A stretch of DNA of 48,421 nucleotides, taken from Scytonema sp. UIC 10036. GTDB lineage: Bacteria > Cyanobacteriota > Cyanobacteriia > Cyanobacteriales > Nostocaceae. Below are positions 16,133-25,178 of this stretch, in pieces. The stretch is taken from the NCBI RefSeq assembly GCF_009725235.1, contig NZ_WJFC01000089.1:1-48421 (forward strand), in the 5' to 3' direction. Position numbers and translations under genes: made by a program. Position 1 is the first letter of the stretch; every line of letters starts with the position of its first letter. The notes beneath the pieces are model-generated. The model made no database searches, was not told where the DNA came from, and was given only the letters and a program-made list of their open reading frames with translations.

Positions 16133-17710
16133 ATGATAACTGACTCTACAATGGGCGAAGAAGTGTTAAGAACAAATTTAACGCAGTTTCTTTTAGTACT
16201 TGCGGTTTCTTTGAGCGTGGCAACGTTACCGCAAATCTTTAGCTGGTTTCGTCAAATACCTTACACCTTACTGCTAGTGATTGTAGGGTTGGGATTGGCT
16301 TTTGCCGATATCCGGCTGGTGAATCTTTCCCCTGAATTGATTTTGTTAATTTTTCTACCGCCTTTATTGTTTGAAGCAGCATGGAATTTAAAATGGTCAG
16401 ACTTAAAGCGGGATTTGCTACCCATTTGTTTGTATGCAGTCCTTGGAGTAGTCATTTCAATTGTGGGGGTGGCAATAGGTTTAAATCAATTCGCTGGACT
16501 CTCATTAAGTACTGCTCTACTCATCGGTGCCAGTCTCTCTGCTACCGATCCAGTATCAGTGACTGCTTTATTTCGAGAATTGGGTGTTCCCAACCGACTG
16601 ACAACACTCATGGAAGGGGAAAGCTTGTTCAATGATGGTATGGCGGTGGTTGCTTTTACTTTTTTGGTGGGACTCCCTTTAGGAAATGCAGAATTGGGAC
16701 TTCAACCTATTTTGGTACAGCTGTTTGCAGTTGTCGGCATTGGTGTAGCAGTGGGAGGATTAATTGGTTTTGGTATTTCTTATGTGACTCAACGCTTTGA
16801 TTTACCACTAGTGGAACAATCTCTAACCTTGGTTGCTGCTTACGGAACTTACCTGATTGTTGAAGATTTGGGTGGATCTGGGGTCATTGGAGTTGTCACC
16901 ACAGGCTTAATTTTGGGCAACTTTGGCTCTCGCATTGGTATGAATCCGCGTACACGGTTAATTGTTTCCGAATTTTGGGAGTTTATAGCGTTTTTTGTCA
17001 ACTCGATTGTCTTCCTCTTAATTGGGGATCAGGTGCGGTATGCGAGTCTGGAGGAGAACATAACTATTATTGGCGTGACATTGGGAGCAATGATGTTGAT
17101 GCGGGCAATTGCAATCTTGTTGCTTAGCAAGTTGAGCAATATTTTACAAGCATCAAAAATTCCCTTACCAGAGCAGACTGTTCTATGGTGGGGTGGCTTG
17201 CGCGGTTCTGTCTCCATTGCTTTGGCATTGAGTGTACCCACGCTCGTGCAAGAGCGAGAAAAAATTATTGCTACAGTTTTTGGAGTCGTGTTGTTTACTC
17301 TGCTATTCCAAGGTCTAACGACTAAACCTTTGTTGCAAAAATTAAATCTTTTGGGAGATTTACCTTTGCGTCAGCACTATGTGGAGTTAATCTCCCGTCA
17401 GACTGCTCTTAATCGCGTACTCCAGTATCTAGCTCAAGTTAATGACCGACCGGGAATTGAACCGGAGTTTTACCGCTATCAAGAAACTTTGGTTAAAGAA
17501 GAAATTAAGCACTTGGAAGCAGAAATTGACTCTTTACACAATGAATACCCCAATTTACAAAGCTTCACTAACGAGCAACTAAAAATGGAACTGTTAGCGG
17601 TAGAAGCAAACACGTATGCTGAATTTGTGCGTTCGGGTTGGTTAAATCGCGAACTTTCACCGTTTCTCCATGAGGCTCATGATACTCAACAACCGCCAAT
17701 TGAGAACTGA
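16133..17710 (+). CDS. CPA1-family Na+/H+ antiporter (NhaP type)
   Basis: The 525-residue protein has about 12 membrane segments over residues 15-405 and a charged cytoplasmic C-terminal tail of about 110 residues. Conserved transport motifs are visible: FLPPLLFEAAW, GASLSATDPVSVTAL (the core Asp) and GESLFNDGMAVVAF (the Asn-Asp pair of CPA1). Known family members exchange Na+ or K+ for protons and support pH and salt tolerance. The ATG at 16133 is used; an internal ATG at codon 7 is an alternative. It is divergent from the DUF389 gene. Confidence 0.9.
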   Translation: MITDSTMGEEVLRTNLTQFLLVLAVSLSVATLPQIFSWFRQIPYTLLLVIVGLGLAFADIRLVNLSPELILLIFLPPLLFEAAWNLKWSDLKRDLLPICLYAVLGVVISIVGVAIGLNQFAGLSLSTALLIGASLSATDPVSVTALFRELGVPNRLTTLMEGESLFNDGMAVVAFTFLVGLPLGNAELGLQPILVQLFAVVGIGVAVGGLIGFGISYVTQRFDLPLVEQSLTLVAAYGTYLIVEDLGGSGVIGVVTTGLILGNFGSRIGMNPRTRLIVSEFWEFIAFFVNSIVFLLIGDQVRYASLEENITIIGVTLGAMMLMRAIAILLLSKLSNILQASKIPLPEQTVLWWGGLRGSVSIALALSVPTLVQEREKIIATVFGVVLFTLLFQGLTTKPLLQKLNLLGDLPLRQHYVELISRQTALNRVLQYLAQVNDRPGIEPEFYRYQETLVKEEIKHLEAEIDSLHNEYPNLQSFTNEQLKMELLAVEANTYAEFVRSGWLNRELSPFLHEAHDTQQPPIEN

Positions 17711-17790
17711 TGTTCCTGCATCATGTTAAATCTCTCCCCAGAAAAAATTTAGGGGATTTATTTATATTAAAATTCTTCAAAACTGTCTTG

Positions 17791-17828
17791 ATGGAAAAAT
17801 CATGAGAAACGTTTCATGATTTTTCCAT
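17791..17828. repeat. Perfect 15-bp hairpin after the antiporter gene
   Basis: ATGGAAAAATCATGA (17791-17805) and its exact complement (17814-17828) enclose an 8-base loop GAAACGTT. It lies 80 bases after the antiporter stop. No T-tract follows, but it may still protect or end the mRNA. Confidence 0.8.
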
Positions 17829-17985
17829 TATTGTTTCACGTCATAATATTATAATTCTCGTTTCTGATACAGAAAATGGTGATTTTATCTGCTGGCAAGT
17901 CAGGTTTTAAAAAAATTAAGAAAAAATAAATTACTCCAATACAATGAATTTCTGTCATAATCAGGTTAGAAAATAATGATGCTCT

Positions 17986-18020
17986 AACCCCACTAGCGAG
18001 TACTAGTGGGTTTACTTTTT
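17986..18020 (+). terminator. Probable terminator
   Basis: AACCCCACTAG and CTAGTGGGTT pair with one bulged C, followed by TTTACTTTTT. It lies 275 bases beyond the antiporter stop. It could end that mRNA or a small RNA starting in between. Confidence 0.6.
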
Positions 18021-18027
18021 GTCTGCG

Positions 18028-18309
18028 TCAAAAACATTTGAATCCATTTTTAGCTTGCTCAACAGGATTTTCTGGATTAAATCGAATTTCAGGAAGCGTC
18101 AACCAAGGATCTATATTGATAGCGATCGCGAAAACACCTTGATTATTAACCTCAGCTATAAGTTTCTCTGTAATATAACCCTTACCAGAGCCATCAATCC
18201 CACTAACTGCAACTAACAAACTGTTATCTTGTTGAACTTCTAAGCGTTTGTTTAAAATCTTAGTTGCCAAGTTATGGAGAAGGACAGTATTCTCATGTTC
18301 GTTATCCAT
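18028..18309 (-). pseudogene. Truncated P-loop kinase (uridine-kinase-like) fragment
   Basis: The 93 residues from the ATG at 18309 match only the N-terminal third of a uridine kinase-like P-loop protein. The Walker A region AVSGIDGSGKGYIT and the following strand with INIDPWLTLPEIRF are present. Normal members run to about 200-230 residues. Here the frame ends soon after RFNPENPVEQA, and no continuation is seen in the 280 bases downstream. It is probably a decayed gene, though a short functional P-loop protein cannot be excluded. Confidence 0.65.
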
Positions 18310-18616
18310 GATTATTCCTTGATAATTAACTGTCATGGTCGTTTCCTCCCAGATTCATAGGTAAGCGATCCCTCAACAGCCATTGCATCTTACTGGCTTG
18401 GGAGTGACGATAGCGGCAGCTGGTTGTATTATGCAAACTTACTGAAACTCACTTTTAACTTAAGCTTTAACCTAATTATTGATTGAATAATTAGTTAAAA
18501 AATTATAAATATCTAAGAAATTGCATCTATAAACCTGATAGTCTGTTGACAAAATTATTAGACATTTATCAGCAAAAATTAACAATTAGTATTTCATCTT
18601 AAAAAAAATCTTGTTT

Positions 18617-19888
18617 ATGATACAAGCCATTGATAATAAAACTTTACAAAATCAAATGTGGCAACGCGAGCGACGAGCGATCGCACTGTTATCTTCTTTG
18701 AACTATCGAACTGGGAAGCTAAACAGCTATCTACATAATGTTGCTTGTGGAGTCAGTGAGTTACTGAATGTAGATTGGTCAGTAGTAACATTGTGTCAAG
18801 AAGGATTTGAAAGGGTTCTAGCCAGTAGCATTGATATGGGCAAGGGCGAACACGTTTATTCACTGCATGGTTTATTAACAAATACTGTTGTAAAAACTGG
18901 TCGCTCTTTAGTAGTGGAAGATGCAAACGAACACCCAGAGTATGGCAAAGCTCCAGAAGGTTATTGCGCTTATTTAGGTATCCCATTGCGGACTGCCGAA
19001 GGCGAAGTAATTGGTACGATCTGCTCTTTTCACCAGCAACCACGAGAGTTTAGCCAGGAAGAAATTCAGTTAGGTGAACTATTTGCTGAACGTGCCGCTA
19101 CAGCAATCGATAATTATCATTTGTACAAGCAACAATGTCAATTTAATTATATTCTAGAGGCTGAGGTACAAAAACGCACATTAGAATTACGGGCAGTACA
19201 AGCCAAGCTTGTAGAACAGGAACGACTAGCAGCCATTGGTGAATTTGCGGCAATGATTGTGCATGAAATTCGTAACCCATTGACTACAATAATTATGGGA
19301 TTGAAGTATTTCCAAAAAACTGTTTTAACTGAAGCCGCACAAGAGCGATTATCATTAGCGAGCGGCGAAGCCAATCGATTAGAAAATCTGCTGAGTGAAA
19401 TTTTGTTTTATGCCAAACCCCAGGTGTTGCAACTGTGTGAATTGGATGTAGATCAATTCATTTGTGAGTTGCTAAATTACATGAGCGAGATGCCAGAAGC
19501 CGTTTCACGAAAAATTGAATTTATGCCTGTGTCAGTTCCTGTCAAAATTTTGGGAGACAAAGATAAACTCAAACAAGTTTTTATTAATATTGTCCGTAAT
19601 GCCTGTGAAGCAGTTTCCCCAGGAGATCCCATTAAATGGGAAGTAGACATTTCAAATCCAGAGCAAGTTTGCATCAATGTTTGCAATGGTGGTCAACCAA
19701 TTCCCCCAGAAGTTTTATCAAAACTAACTCAGCCATTCTTCTCTACAAAATCTAGTGGTACTGGGCTAGGGCTGGCTATCACTAAACGCATCGTTAATGC
19801 TCATGGTGGAGAATTATTTATTCACTCTGATACAACAGGTACTACAGTAAGTGTGCAATTACCTATAACTCATCTTCAAAGCTTTTAG
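18617..19888 (+). CDS. GAF-domain sensor histidine kinase
   Basis: The 423-residue cytoplasmic kinase has a GAF domain (about residues 25-170) and a coiled linker. The HisKA domain carries the phosphorylated His216 in VHEIRNPL, and the HATPase domain (about 310-420) has NIVRNACEA (N box), GTGLGL (G2 box) and a late FSTKSSGTGLG (F/G boxes). No membrane segment is present, so it senses something inside the cell. The GAF lacks the CRxxH chromophore signature of phytochromes or the DXCF motif of cyanobacteriochromes. ATG 18617 is preferred to TTG 18611. It has no adjacent response regulator in the same orientation. Confidence 0.9.
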   Translation: MIQAIDNKTLQNQMWQRERRAIALLSSLNYRTGKLNSYLHNVACGVSELLNVDWSVVTLCQEGFERVLASSIDMGKGEHVYSLHGLLTNTVVKTGRSLVVEDANEHPEYGKAPEGYCAYLGIPLRTAEGEVIGTICSFHQQPREFSQEEIQLGELFAERAATAIDNYHLYKQQCQFNYILEAEVQKRTLELRAVQAKLVEQERLAAIGEFAAMIVHEIRNPLTTIIMGLKYFQKTVLTEAAQERLSLASGEANRLENLLSEILFYAKPQVLQLCELDVDQFICELLNYMSEMPEAVSRKIEFMPVSVPVKILGDKDKLKQVFINIVRNACEAVSPGDPIKWEVDISNPEQVCINVCNGGQPIPPEVLSKLTQPFFSTKSSGTGLGLAITKRIVNAHGGELFIHSDTTGTTVSVQLPITHLQSF

Positions 19889-20094
19889 AATTTTCATGAA
19901 AAAATTTCATATTTTACCTATAAAGCAAATTAGTATTCCGACAAAAGTTGCAATTTCCTCTGGGTATACTGTCGCATAAACCCAAGCGTTGCTTAAAACT
20001 ATTGTTACTGATTCGCAAATGTTACTGCTTTCGGTTGAAGCTGGTTTCATATTGCTATGGCACTTTTGAAATAAATCACAATTTCAACTAGACC

Positions 20095-21468
20095 TTATAC
20101 TTTGATTTGATTTTGTGGAATGACCACAGTAAACTGAGTTCCCACTCCCACCTCACTCTCAACAAAAATTTCTCCCTGGTGCAAATCCAGACACTTTTTC
20201 ACCAAAGCTAATCCCAATCCCGTACCAAGAATTCCCTTCACATTATTGCCTCGCTTGAAAGGCTCGTACAATTCTTGTTGAATTTCTTTTGGAATACCAA
20301 TACCAAAATCCCTTACTTGAAATGTCACAGCTTTTGGTTCGCATTTCAAAGTGAAATAAACATCTTTACTTTTGGGGGAATACTTAATAGCGTTGGAAAG
20401 TAGATTACTCAGAATAGAGTACAGCAACTTTTCATCAACTTTAGCGTGAGTGCAACTTCCTTGTTTGTCAAATTTAATAAAAGATTGAGAAGGACTCATA
20501 ATTTGCATATCCTCAATTAAATTCAGACAAAAAGTTTGCATTTCCACGAGTTCGGGTTTGTACTCGACCTTTCCCGCTTCTGCTCTTGCTAAAGTTAGAA
20601 TATCTGAGAGCAGTTGAGTCATTAATTTAGCTGAAGATTGAATGCGATAAAGATTTTTGAGTTTTTGCTTTTCAACGATTAACTGAAGGCTTTCTTCCAA
20701 AAGTTGCGCCGAACCTAAAATAACGCTTAACGGAGTACGAAATTCATGAGAAGCCATGGAGAAAAACTGAAGCTTCAGCTCGCCTAGTTCTTTTTCTTGA
20801 GCCAGCTTGTTTTTAAGATTTTCTGCTTGCTGGCGCTTCTTCATTTGGCGATAGAGTTGACTATAGACCCCAAATAGGATGGCAAAAGTGAAAAAAGTTC
20901 CTAAGATTTCAATCAGCATTCTGGATTGAATGGTGGACTGGAATTCTTGCACCCACACTTCTAGTGCTTGTTTTTCCTCAAACTGCATTTGGTCAATAAT
21001 TTGCTGAATTTCAGTTAAATTGCGTTTGCTAAGAGCGGCAAGATTGGTCTGGTTTGGTGTAAAATAATTGCCTTCTTGGTATCGTTCAATAGACTTTCGA
21101 GCGAGAACGCTTCTTTGTTCCAAAAGGGCTTCTAGCTTTGCTAACTGTTCGTACTCCTTGGAGTTTTTTCCTAACAATGTCTGCAATTTATTAAGTTGTA
21201 GTTCGATTGTTTGAGTAGCCTGATAGTAACGCTTTAACTCTGATTTATCTCCCAACAAAATATAACCGCGTCGCCCTGAGTCAGCATCATTTAAGGTGGC
21301 AGTAATCCCAATGAGAGTTTCCAAAACTTCATGGCTTTGTTTAACTTTATCTGTGCTTTTCTCTAAACTTGTTGCATTTTGGTAAGAAACACCACTTATG
21401 ACAGCCATAACTGCCATTGCGAGACCAAACCCACCTGCAATCCACTTTCCCTCAAAAGACCACTTCAT
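20095..21468 (-). CDS. CHASE3-type membrane sensor histidine kinase
   Basis: The 457-residue kinase has a membrane segment at about residues 10-30, an extracytoplasmic helical CHASE3-like sensor (about 35-180, with DADSGRRGYILLGD), a second membrane segment at about 185-205, and a coiled coil. HisKA carries His241 in ASHEFRTPLS. The HATPase domain follows (about 345-455: NLLSNAIKYSP, VRDFGIGIP, GTGLGLALV). It is divergent from the OmpR-type regulator gene across 58 bp and probably forms a two-component pair with it. Confidence 0.92.
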   Translation of the reverse strand: MKWSFEGKWIAGGFGLAMAVMAVISGVSYQNATSLEKSTDKVKQSHEVLETLIGITATLNDADSGRRGYILLGDKSELKRYYQATQTIELQLNKLQTLLGKNSKEYEQLAKLEALLEQRSVLARKSIERYQEGNYFTPNQTNLAALSKRNLTEIQQIIDQMQFEEKQALEVWVQEFQSTIQSRMLIEILGTFFTFAILFGVYSQLYRQMKKRQQAENLKNKLAQEKELGELKLQFFSMASHEFRTPLSVILGSAQLLEESLQLIVEKQKLKNLYRIQSSAKLMTQLLSDILTLARAEAGKVEYKPELVEMQTFCLNLIEDMQIMSPSQSFIKFDKQGSCTHAKVDEKLLYSILSNLLSNAIKYSPKSKDVYFTLKCEPKAVTFQVRDFGIGIPKEIQQELYEPFKRGNNVKGILGTGLGLALVKKCLDLHQGEIFVESEVGVGTQFTVVIPQNQIKV

Positions 21469-21526
21469 AATGTTATATGCCTGCTAAAATTTAAAATCCG
21501 AAATCCAAAATCTTAAATTCTAAATA

Positions 21527-22231
21527 ATGCGTATTTTGGTAGTTGAAGATGATGTCCAAATTGCCGATATGCTGGCGGAGGCTCTAACCAACCGCCAGTA
21601 TGTGGTGGACGTGGTACAGGATGGCGAAACAGCATTGAACTATGTTCAAACCCTGAATTATGACTTAATTCTGCTAGATATAACTTTACCGAAACTAGAT
21701 GGGATTGGGTTCTGTCAACAACTGCGTGATGGTGCTAAAGCAATTGTCGCAGATGGTGGGCTTAACTGTTCCATTCCCATTCTCATGCTTACCGCTCGCG
21801 ATACCGTAGCAGATAAAATTGCAGGGCTAGATGCTGGGGCGGATGACTACATGGTTAAGCCCTTCGATCTGGGAGAACTAATGGCTCGCGTGCGAGCGCT
21901 TTTGCGGCGAGGAAGTTCTAGAGTCGGAGCAAAACTTTTTTGGGGGAACTTGTGTATCAGTCCCAGTACCTACGAAGTCACTTATGAAGACCAGTTTGTG
22001 AATTTGACTCCAAAGGAGTATGCGATTTTGGAGCTACTGGTTTCTAGCGGTCGTCGAGTGTTAAGTAGACCGGGAATCATTGAACGAGTCTGGTCGCTAG
22101 AAGATCCGCCAAGTGAGGAAACGGTCAAGTCCCACATCAAAAGCTTGCGGCAAAAACTCAGGGAAGTTGGTGCGCCCGACGACTTTATTGAGACAGTTCA
22201 CGGGCTGGGTTACCGTCTCAAGCAGCTTTGA
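21527..22231 (+). CDS. OmpR-family response regulator
   Basis: This 234-residue response regulator has a receiver domain (residues 1-120) with the acidic pocket EDD at 7-9, phospho-acceptor Asp51 in LILLDITLPKLDG, the T in MLTARD and the K in MVKPFD. It ends in an OmpR/PhoB winged helix (about 135-232: LTPKEYAILELLV, ETVKSHIKSLRQKL, VHGLGYRL). A short insertion (about residues 70-83) lies in the receiver. It is divergent from the CHASE3 kinase and ends in a clear terminator. Its targets may include the P-type ATPase gene immediately downstream. Confidence 0.92.
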   Translation: MRILVVEDDVQIADMLAEALTNRQYVVDVVQDGETALNYVQTLNYDLILLDITLPKLDGIGFCQQLRDGAKAIVADGGLNCSIPILMLTARDTVADKIAGLDAGADDYMVKPFDLGELMARVRALLRRGSSRVGAKLFWGNLCISPSTYEVTYEDQFVNLTPKEYAILELLVSSGRRVLSRPGIIERVWSLEDPPSEETVKSHIKSLRQKLREVGAPDDFIETVHGLGYRLKQL

Positions 22232-22322
22232 CTCTACCCGATTTTTACCCGATTTCTCCCTAAATTTTCAACTTTTTTTGAATAACCTAACAACAGAGAA
22301 TTAACTCCTCTAACATCACACT

Positions 22323-22358
22323 TGATTCTTGTGTTAATGCAAGAATCATTTTTTATTT
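22323..22358 (+). terminator. Rho-independent terminator of the response regulator gene
   Basis: A perfect 9-bp stem TGATTCTTG / CAAGAATCA with an 8-base loop is followed by TTTTTTATTTT. It separates the regulator from the ATPase gene. Confidence 0.9.
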
Positions 22359-22388
22359 TGGTCATTGGTCACTGTTAAAGAGGTGAGT

Positions 22389-25178
22389 ATGGCAATATCT
22401 CTAGACAAATCAGTTACAAATACTTATAAATCTTCTCGCACTCAATGGCATCACGTTCATTTTAGAGAAGTTGCTTTTTTCCTTGATACAAACCTAGAAA
22501 CGGGGTTGACATCTACTGAAGTTGAACGCCGACAAACTGAGGTTGGGCTGAATGAGCTAACCAACAGGCAAGGTAAAAGCATTTGGTTGGGGTTTGTACT
22601 GCAATTTCATCAGCCTGTTTTGTATATTTTACTAATAGTAGGAGCTATCGAAGCTATACTTGGTTCCCGAACATATGCGATCGCAATTTGGAGTATGGCA
22701 GTTCTCAATGCTGTCATTTTTTATCTACAGAAGTCGAGTGCAGAAAAGTCAATTGCTGCTGTTGTAGAAGCGGTAACAAAAAAAGCAAATGTAATACGCG
22801 ATGGAAAAAGATTTCGCATCCCCGCTCGGCAATTGATACCGGGGGACTTAGTACTCTTGAAGGCTGGCGATCGCGTTCCGGCTGATTTGCGGCTTGTAAG
22901 TACGGGCAACTTACAAATAAATGAGTTTTCTCTAACTGGTGAATTAGATTTTGTCAAAAAAAGTAATATTTCTCTCAGCGAAAATACTCCTTTAGCTGGG
23001 TGTTGTAACATGGCTTATGCAGGAACCTTTGTCATTTCCGGACAAGGAAGGGGGATTGTTGTCGCCACAGGAAACAAAACAGAATTGGGGAAAGTACCTC
23101 ATTCCATGAAGCAACAAACTAGCTTGAGTACACCTTTGATCTGGAAGTTTGAATGCTTTAGTCAAATTTTGCTTTATGTTGTGTTGCTACTAGCAAGCTT
23201 AACCTTTGTCTTGGGTTTAGGACAAGGACTCTCTGGGAGTGAGATGTTTGAAGTGGGAGTAGCACTGGTAGTGAGTGCCATTCCTCAAGGATTGCCTGCG
23301 GTACTAACCATCACTCTAGCGATTGGGGTGGCGCGAATGGCGCGTCGTAATGTCCTTATCCACAAACCACCTGCTGTGGAAACACTGAGTAGTACTACCG
23401 TCATCTGTTCTGACACGGGAACACTAACAGAAAACCAGATGACTGTGCAACTTATTTGGGCTGGTGAGCAAAGGTACGCAGTAGATGGTTTGGGCTACAG
23501 TCCAAATGGGACAATCTGGGAAGTTGGCAATCGTCAACCCGTTCATTTTGGCGGGCGATTTTTGAATTTTGGCTTGGGAAAAACAAGTGAGTCAGGGGAT
23601 GCTAACTCCAAACGGCAAAATCCTAAAATAAACATTGCCTTGCGCGAATGCTTGATTGCGGGTTTGCTGTGCAATAACTCCCACCTAGAACCCCGACAAA
23701 ATCAATGGGTTGTAGTCGGTGATAACACTGAAGGAGCATTAATTATTGTTGCCCGTAAAGCTGGTTTAAGTCAGTCTAGCCTCACAGAAGTCATGCCCAA
23801 GCTGGATGTGATTCCTTTTGAATCCGACTTCCAATATATGGCAACCTTACATGGAACAAAAATCAATGACAAGCGTAAAAACATATCATCCTTGATTTCC
23901 GATTCTTCGGAAAAAAGGATTTATGTAAAAGGTTCGGTGGAAGCCATTCTCAACGGCTGTCGGCATATGTTGGATTCTGACGGAAATCTCGTTCCTCTCA
24001 ACCGCTCATTTGTAGAACTTGAAGTCGAGACGATCGCAAAACAGGGGTTGCAGGTGCTGGCATTTGCTAAGAAGTTGATGGGAGGTCACTATAACTCCTT
24101 GGCTCGCGAACATTTGGAATCAGATCTGATTTTTATAGGACTGCAAGGCATATTTAACCCACTCCGAAAAGAAGTGTTTGCAACCATTCAATCGTGCCAT
24201 TCTGCGGGAATCCAGGTAAAGATGATTACCAAAGACCATATCGTTACGGCGGTAGCAATTGCCAAAAAGCTGGGGCTGCAAAACAAAAATCAATTGCTAG
24301 CCTTTGAGGGACAACAGCTAGCACGTATGAATGCAAGGCAACTCGCACAAGCAGCACAAGCAGGAGTAGTCTTTGCCAGGGTAACTCCCCTTCAAAAGCT
24401 ACGTCTTGTAAAAGCGTTGCAGTCTGAGGGTGAGATTGTAGCAATAACTGGGAATAAGGTGAATGATGTTGCATCTTTAAAACAGGCGAACATTGGCATT
24501 GCAATGGGTGATGCGGGAACGGATATTGCCAAAGAAACTGCCGATATGCTCCTAATGGATGACAACTTTGCCTCTATGGAAGCCGCAGTTCAAGAAGGAC
24601 GAAGAATTGACCGGAATCTACGTTATGCGATCGCTTTTATCCTACCTGTTCATGGTGGTGAGTGTATAGCGGTTTTACTCAGCATCCTCGTGTCGCGAGA
24701 ATTGCCTCTCTTACCGCTACAAATCCTGTGGCTGAACCTGGTTAACTCAACCGCTATGGCTATCCCCTTGGCGTTTGAACCTAACCCCAATCAGATGATG
24801 TCTCTAGATGCACGCCATCGTAACGAACCCTTGCAATCCCAACAGATGTTCTGGCAGATTTTGATGGTGTCTGTGTTCAACGGGATATTGATTTTTGGAA
24901 TGTACGAATGGATACGCCAGACGACAGGAGAAGTTGCGTTGGCGCGGACAATAGCAATTCAAACACTTATGGCTAGTAAAATTATACACTTATTGAGTAT
25001 CAGCAACTTAGGGAGTACCATTGCTGCCAAACTCAAAGGGGGTCAGGCAATATCAATTCAAAATTCTCCTGCGATCGTTATCGGCATTTTCTGCACTGTT
25101 GTTTTGCAAATCCTCTTTAGCCAATGGAGTGTTATGAATGCTTTGTTCGATACCGTGCTACTCAATGTAAACCACTAG
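22389..25178 (+). CDS. P2-type cation ATPase homologue with degenerate catalytic motifs
   Basis: This 929-residue protein aligns along nearly the full length of P2-type (Ca2+/Na+-like) ATPases: N-terminal cation-ATPase domain, actuator, membrane helices, P and N domains, then C-terminal helices. Every core motif is altered. DKTGTLT reads DTGTLT (phospho-Asp342 kept, Lys codon deleted). TGES reads TGEL (183-186). PEGLP reads PQGLP (299-303). TGDH reads TKDH (614-617). GDGVNDAP reads GNKVNDVA (688-695). The frame is open throughout, so it looks like a maintained pseudoenzyme rather than random decay. The C-terminus stops at LFDTVLLNVNH, where relatives continue into a last membrane helix. A TnpB element begins at that point. 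GAGG lies five bases before the ATG at 22389. Confidence 0.88.
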   Translation: MAISLDKSVTNTYKSSRTQWHHVHFREVAFFLDTNLETGLTSTEVERRQTEVGLNELTNRQGKSIWLGFVLQFHQPVLYILLIVGAIEAILGSRTYAIAIWSMAVLNAVIFYLQKSSAEKSIAAVVEAVTKKANVIRDGKRFRIPARQLIPGDLVLLKAGDRVPADLRLVSTGNLQINEFSLTGELDFVKKSNISLSENTPLAGCCNMAYAGTFVISGQGRGIVVATGNKTELGKVPHSMKQQTSLSTPLIWKFECFSQILLYVVLLLASLTFVLGLGQGLSGSEMFEVGVALVVSAIPQGLPAVLTITLAIGVARMARRNVLIHKPPAVETLSSTTVICSDTGTLTENQMTVQLIWAGEQRYAVDGLGYSPNGTIWEVGNRQPVHFGGRFLNFGLGKTSESGDANSKRQNPKINIALRECLIAGLLCNNSHLEPRQNQWVVVGDNTEGALIIVARKAGLSQSSLTEVMPKLDVIPFESDFQYMATLHGTKINDKRKNISSLISDSSEKRIYVKGSVEAILNGCRHMLDSDGNLVPLNRSFVELEVETIAKQGLQVLAFAKKLMGGHYNSLAREHLESDLIFIGLQGIFNPLRKEVFATIQSCHSAGIQVKMITKDHIVTAVAIAKKLGLQNKNQLLAFEGQQLARMNARQLAQAAQAGVVFARVTPLQKLRLVKALQSEGEIVAITGNKVNDVASLKQANIGIAMGDAGTDIAKETADMLLMDDNFASMEAAVQEGRRIDRNLRYAIAFILPVHGGECIAVLLSILVSRELPLLPLQILWLNLVNSTAMAIPLAFEPNPNQMMSLDARHRNEPLQSQQMFWQILMVSVFNGILIFGMYEWIRQTTGEVALARTIAIQTLMASKIIHLLSISNLGSTIAAKLKGGQAISIQNSPAIVIGIFCTVVLQILFSQWSVMNALFDTVLLNVNH

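Noticed and set aside
20095..25178. Idea that the two-component pair and ATPase form one operon
   Set aside because: The kinase is divergent and a strong terminator separates the regulator from the ATPase; only functional linkage remains possible.
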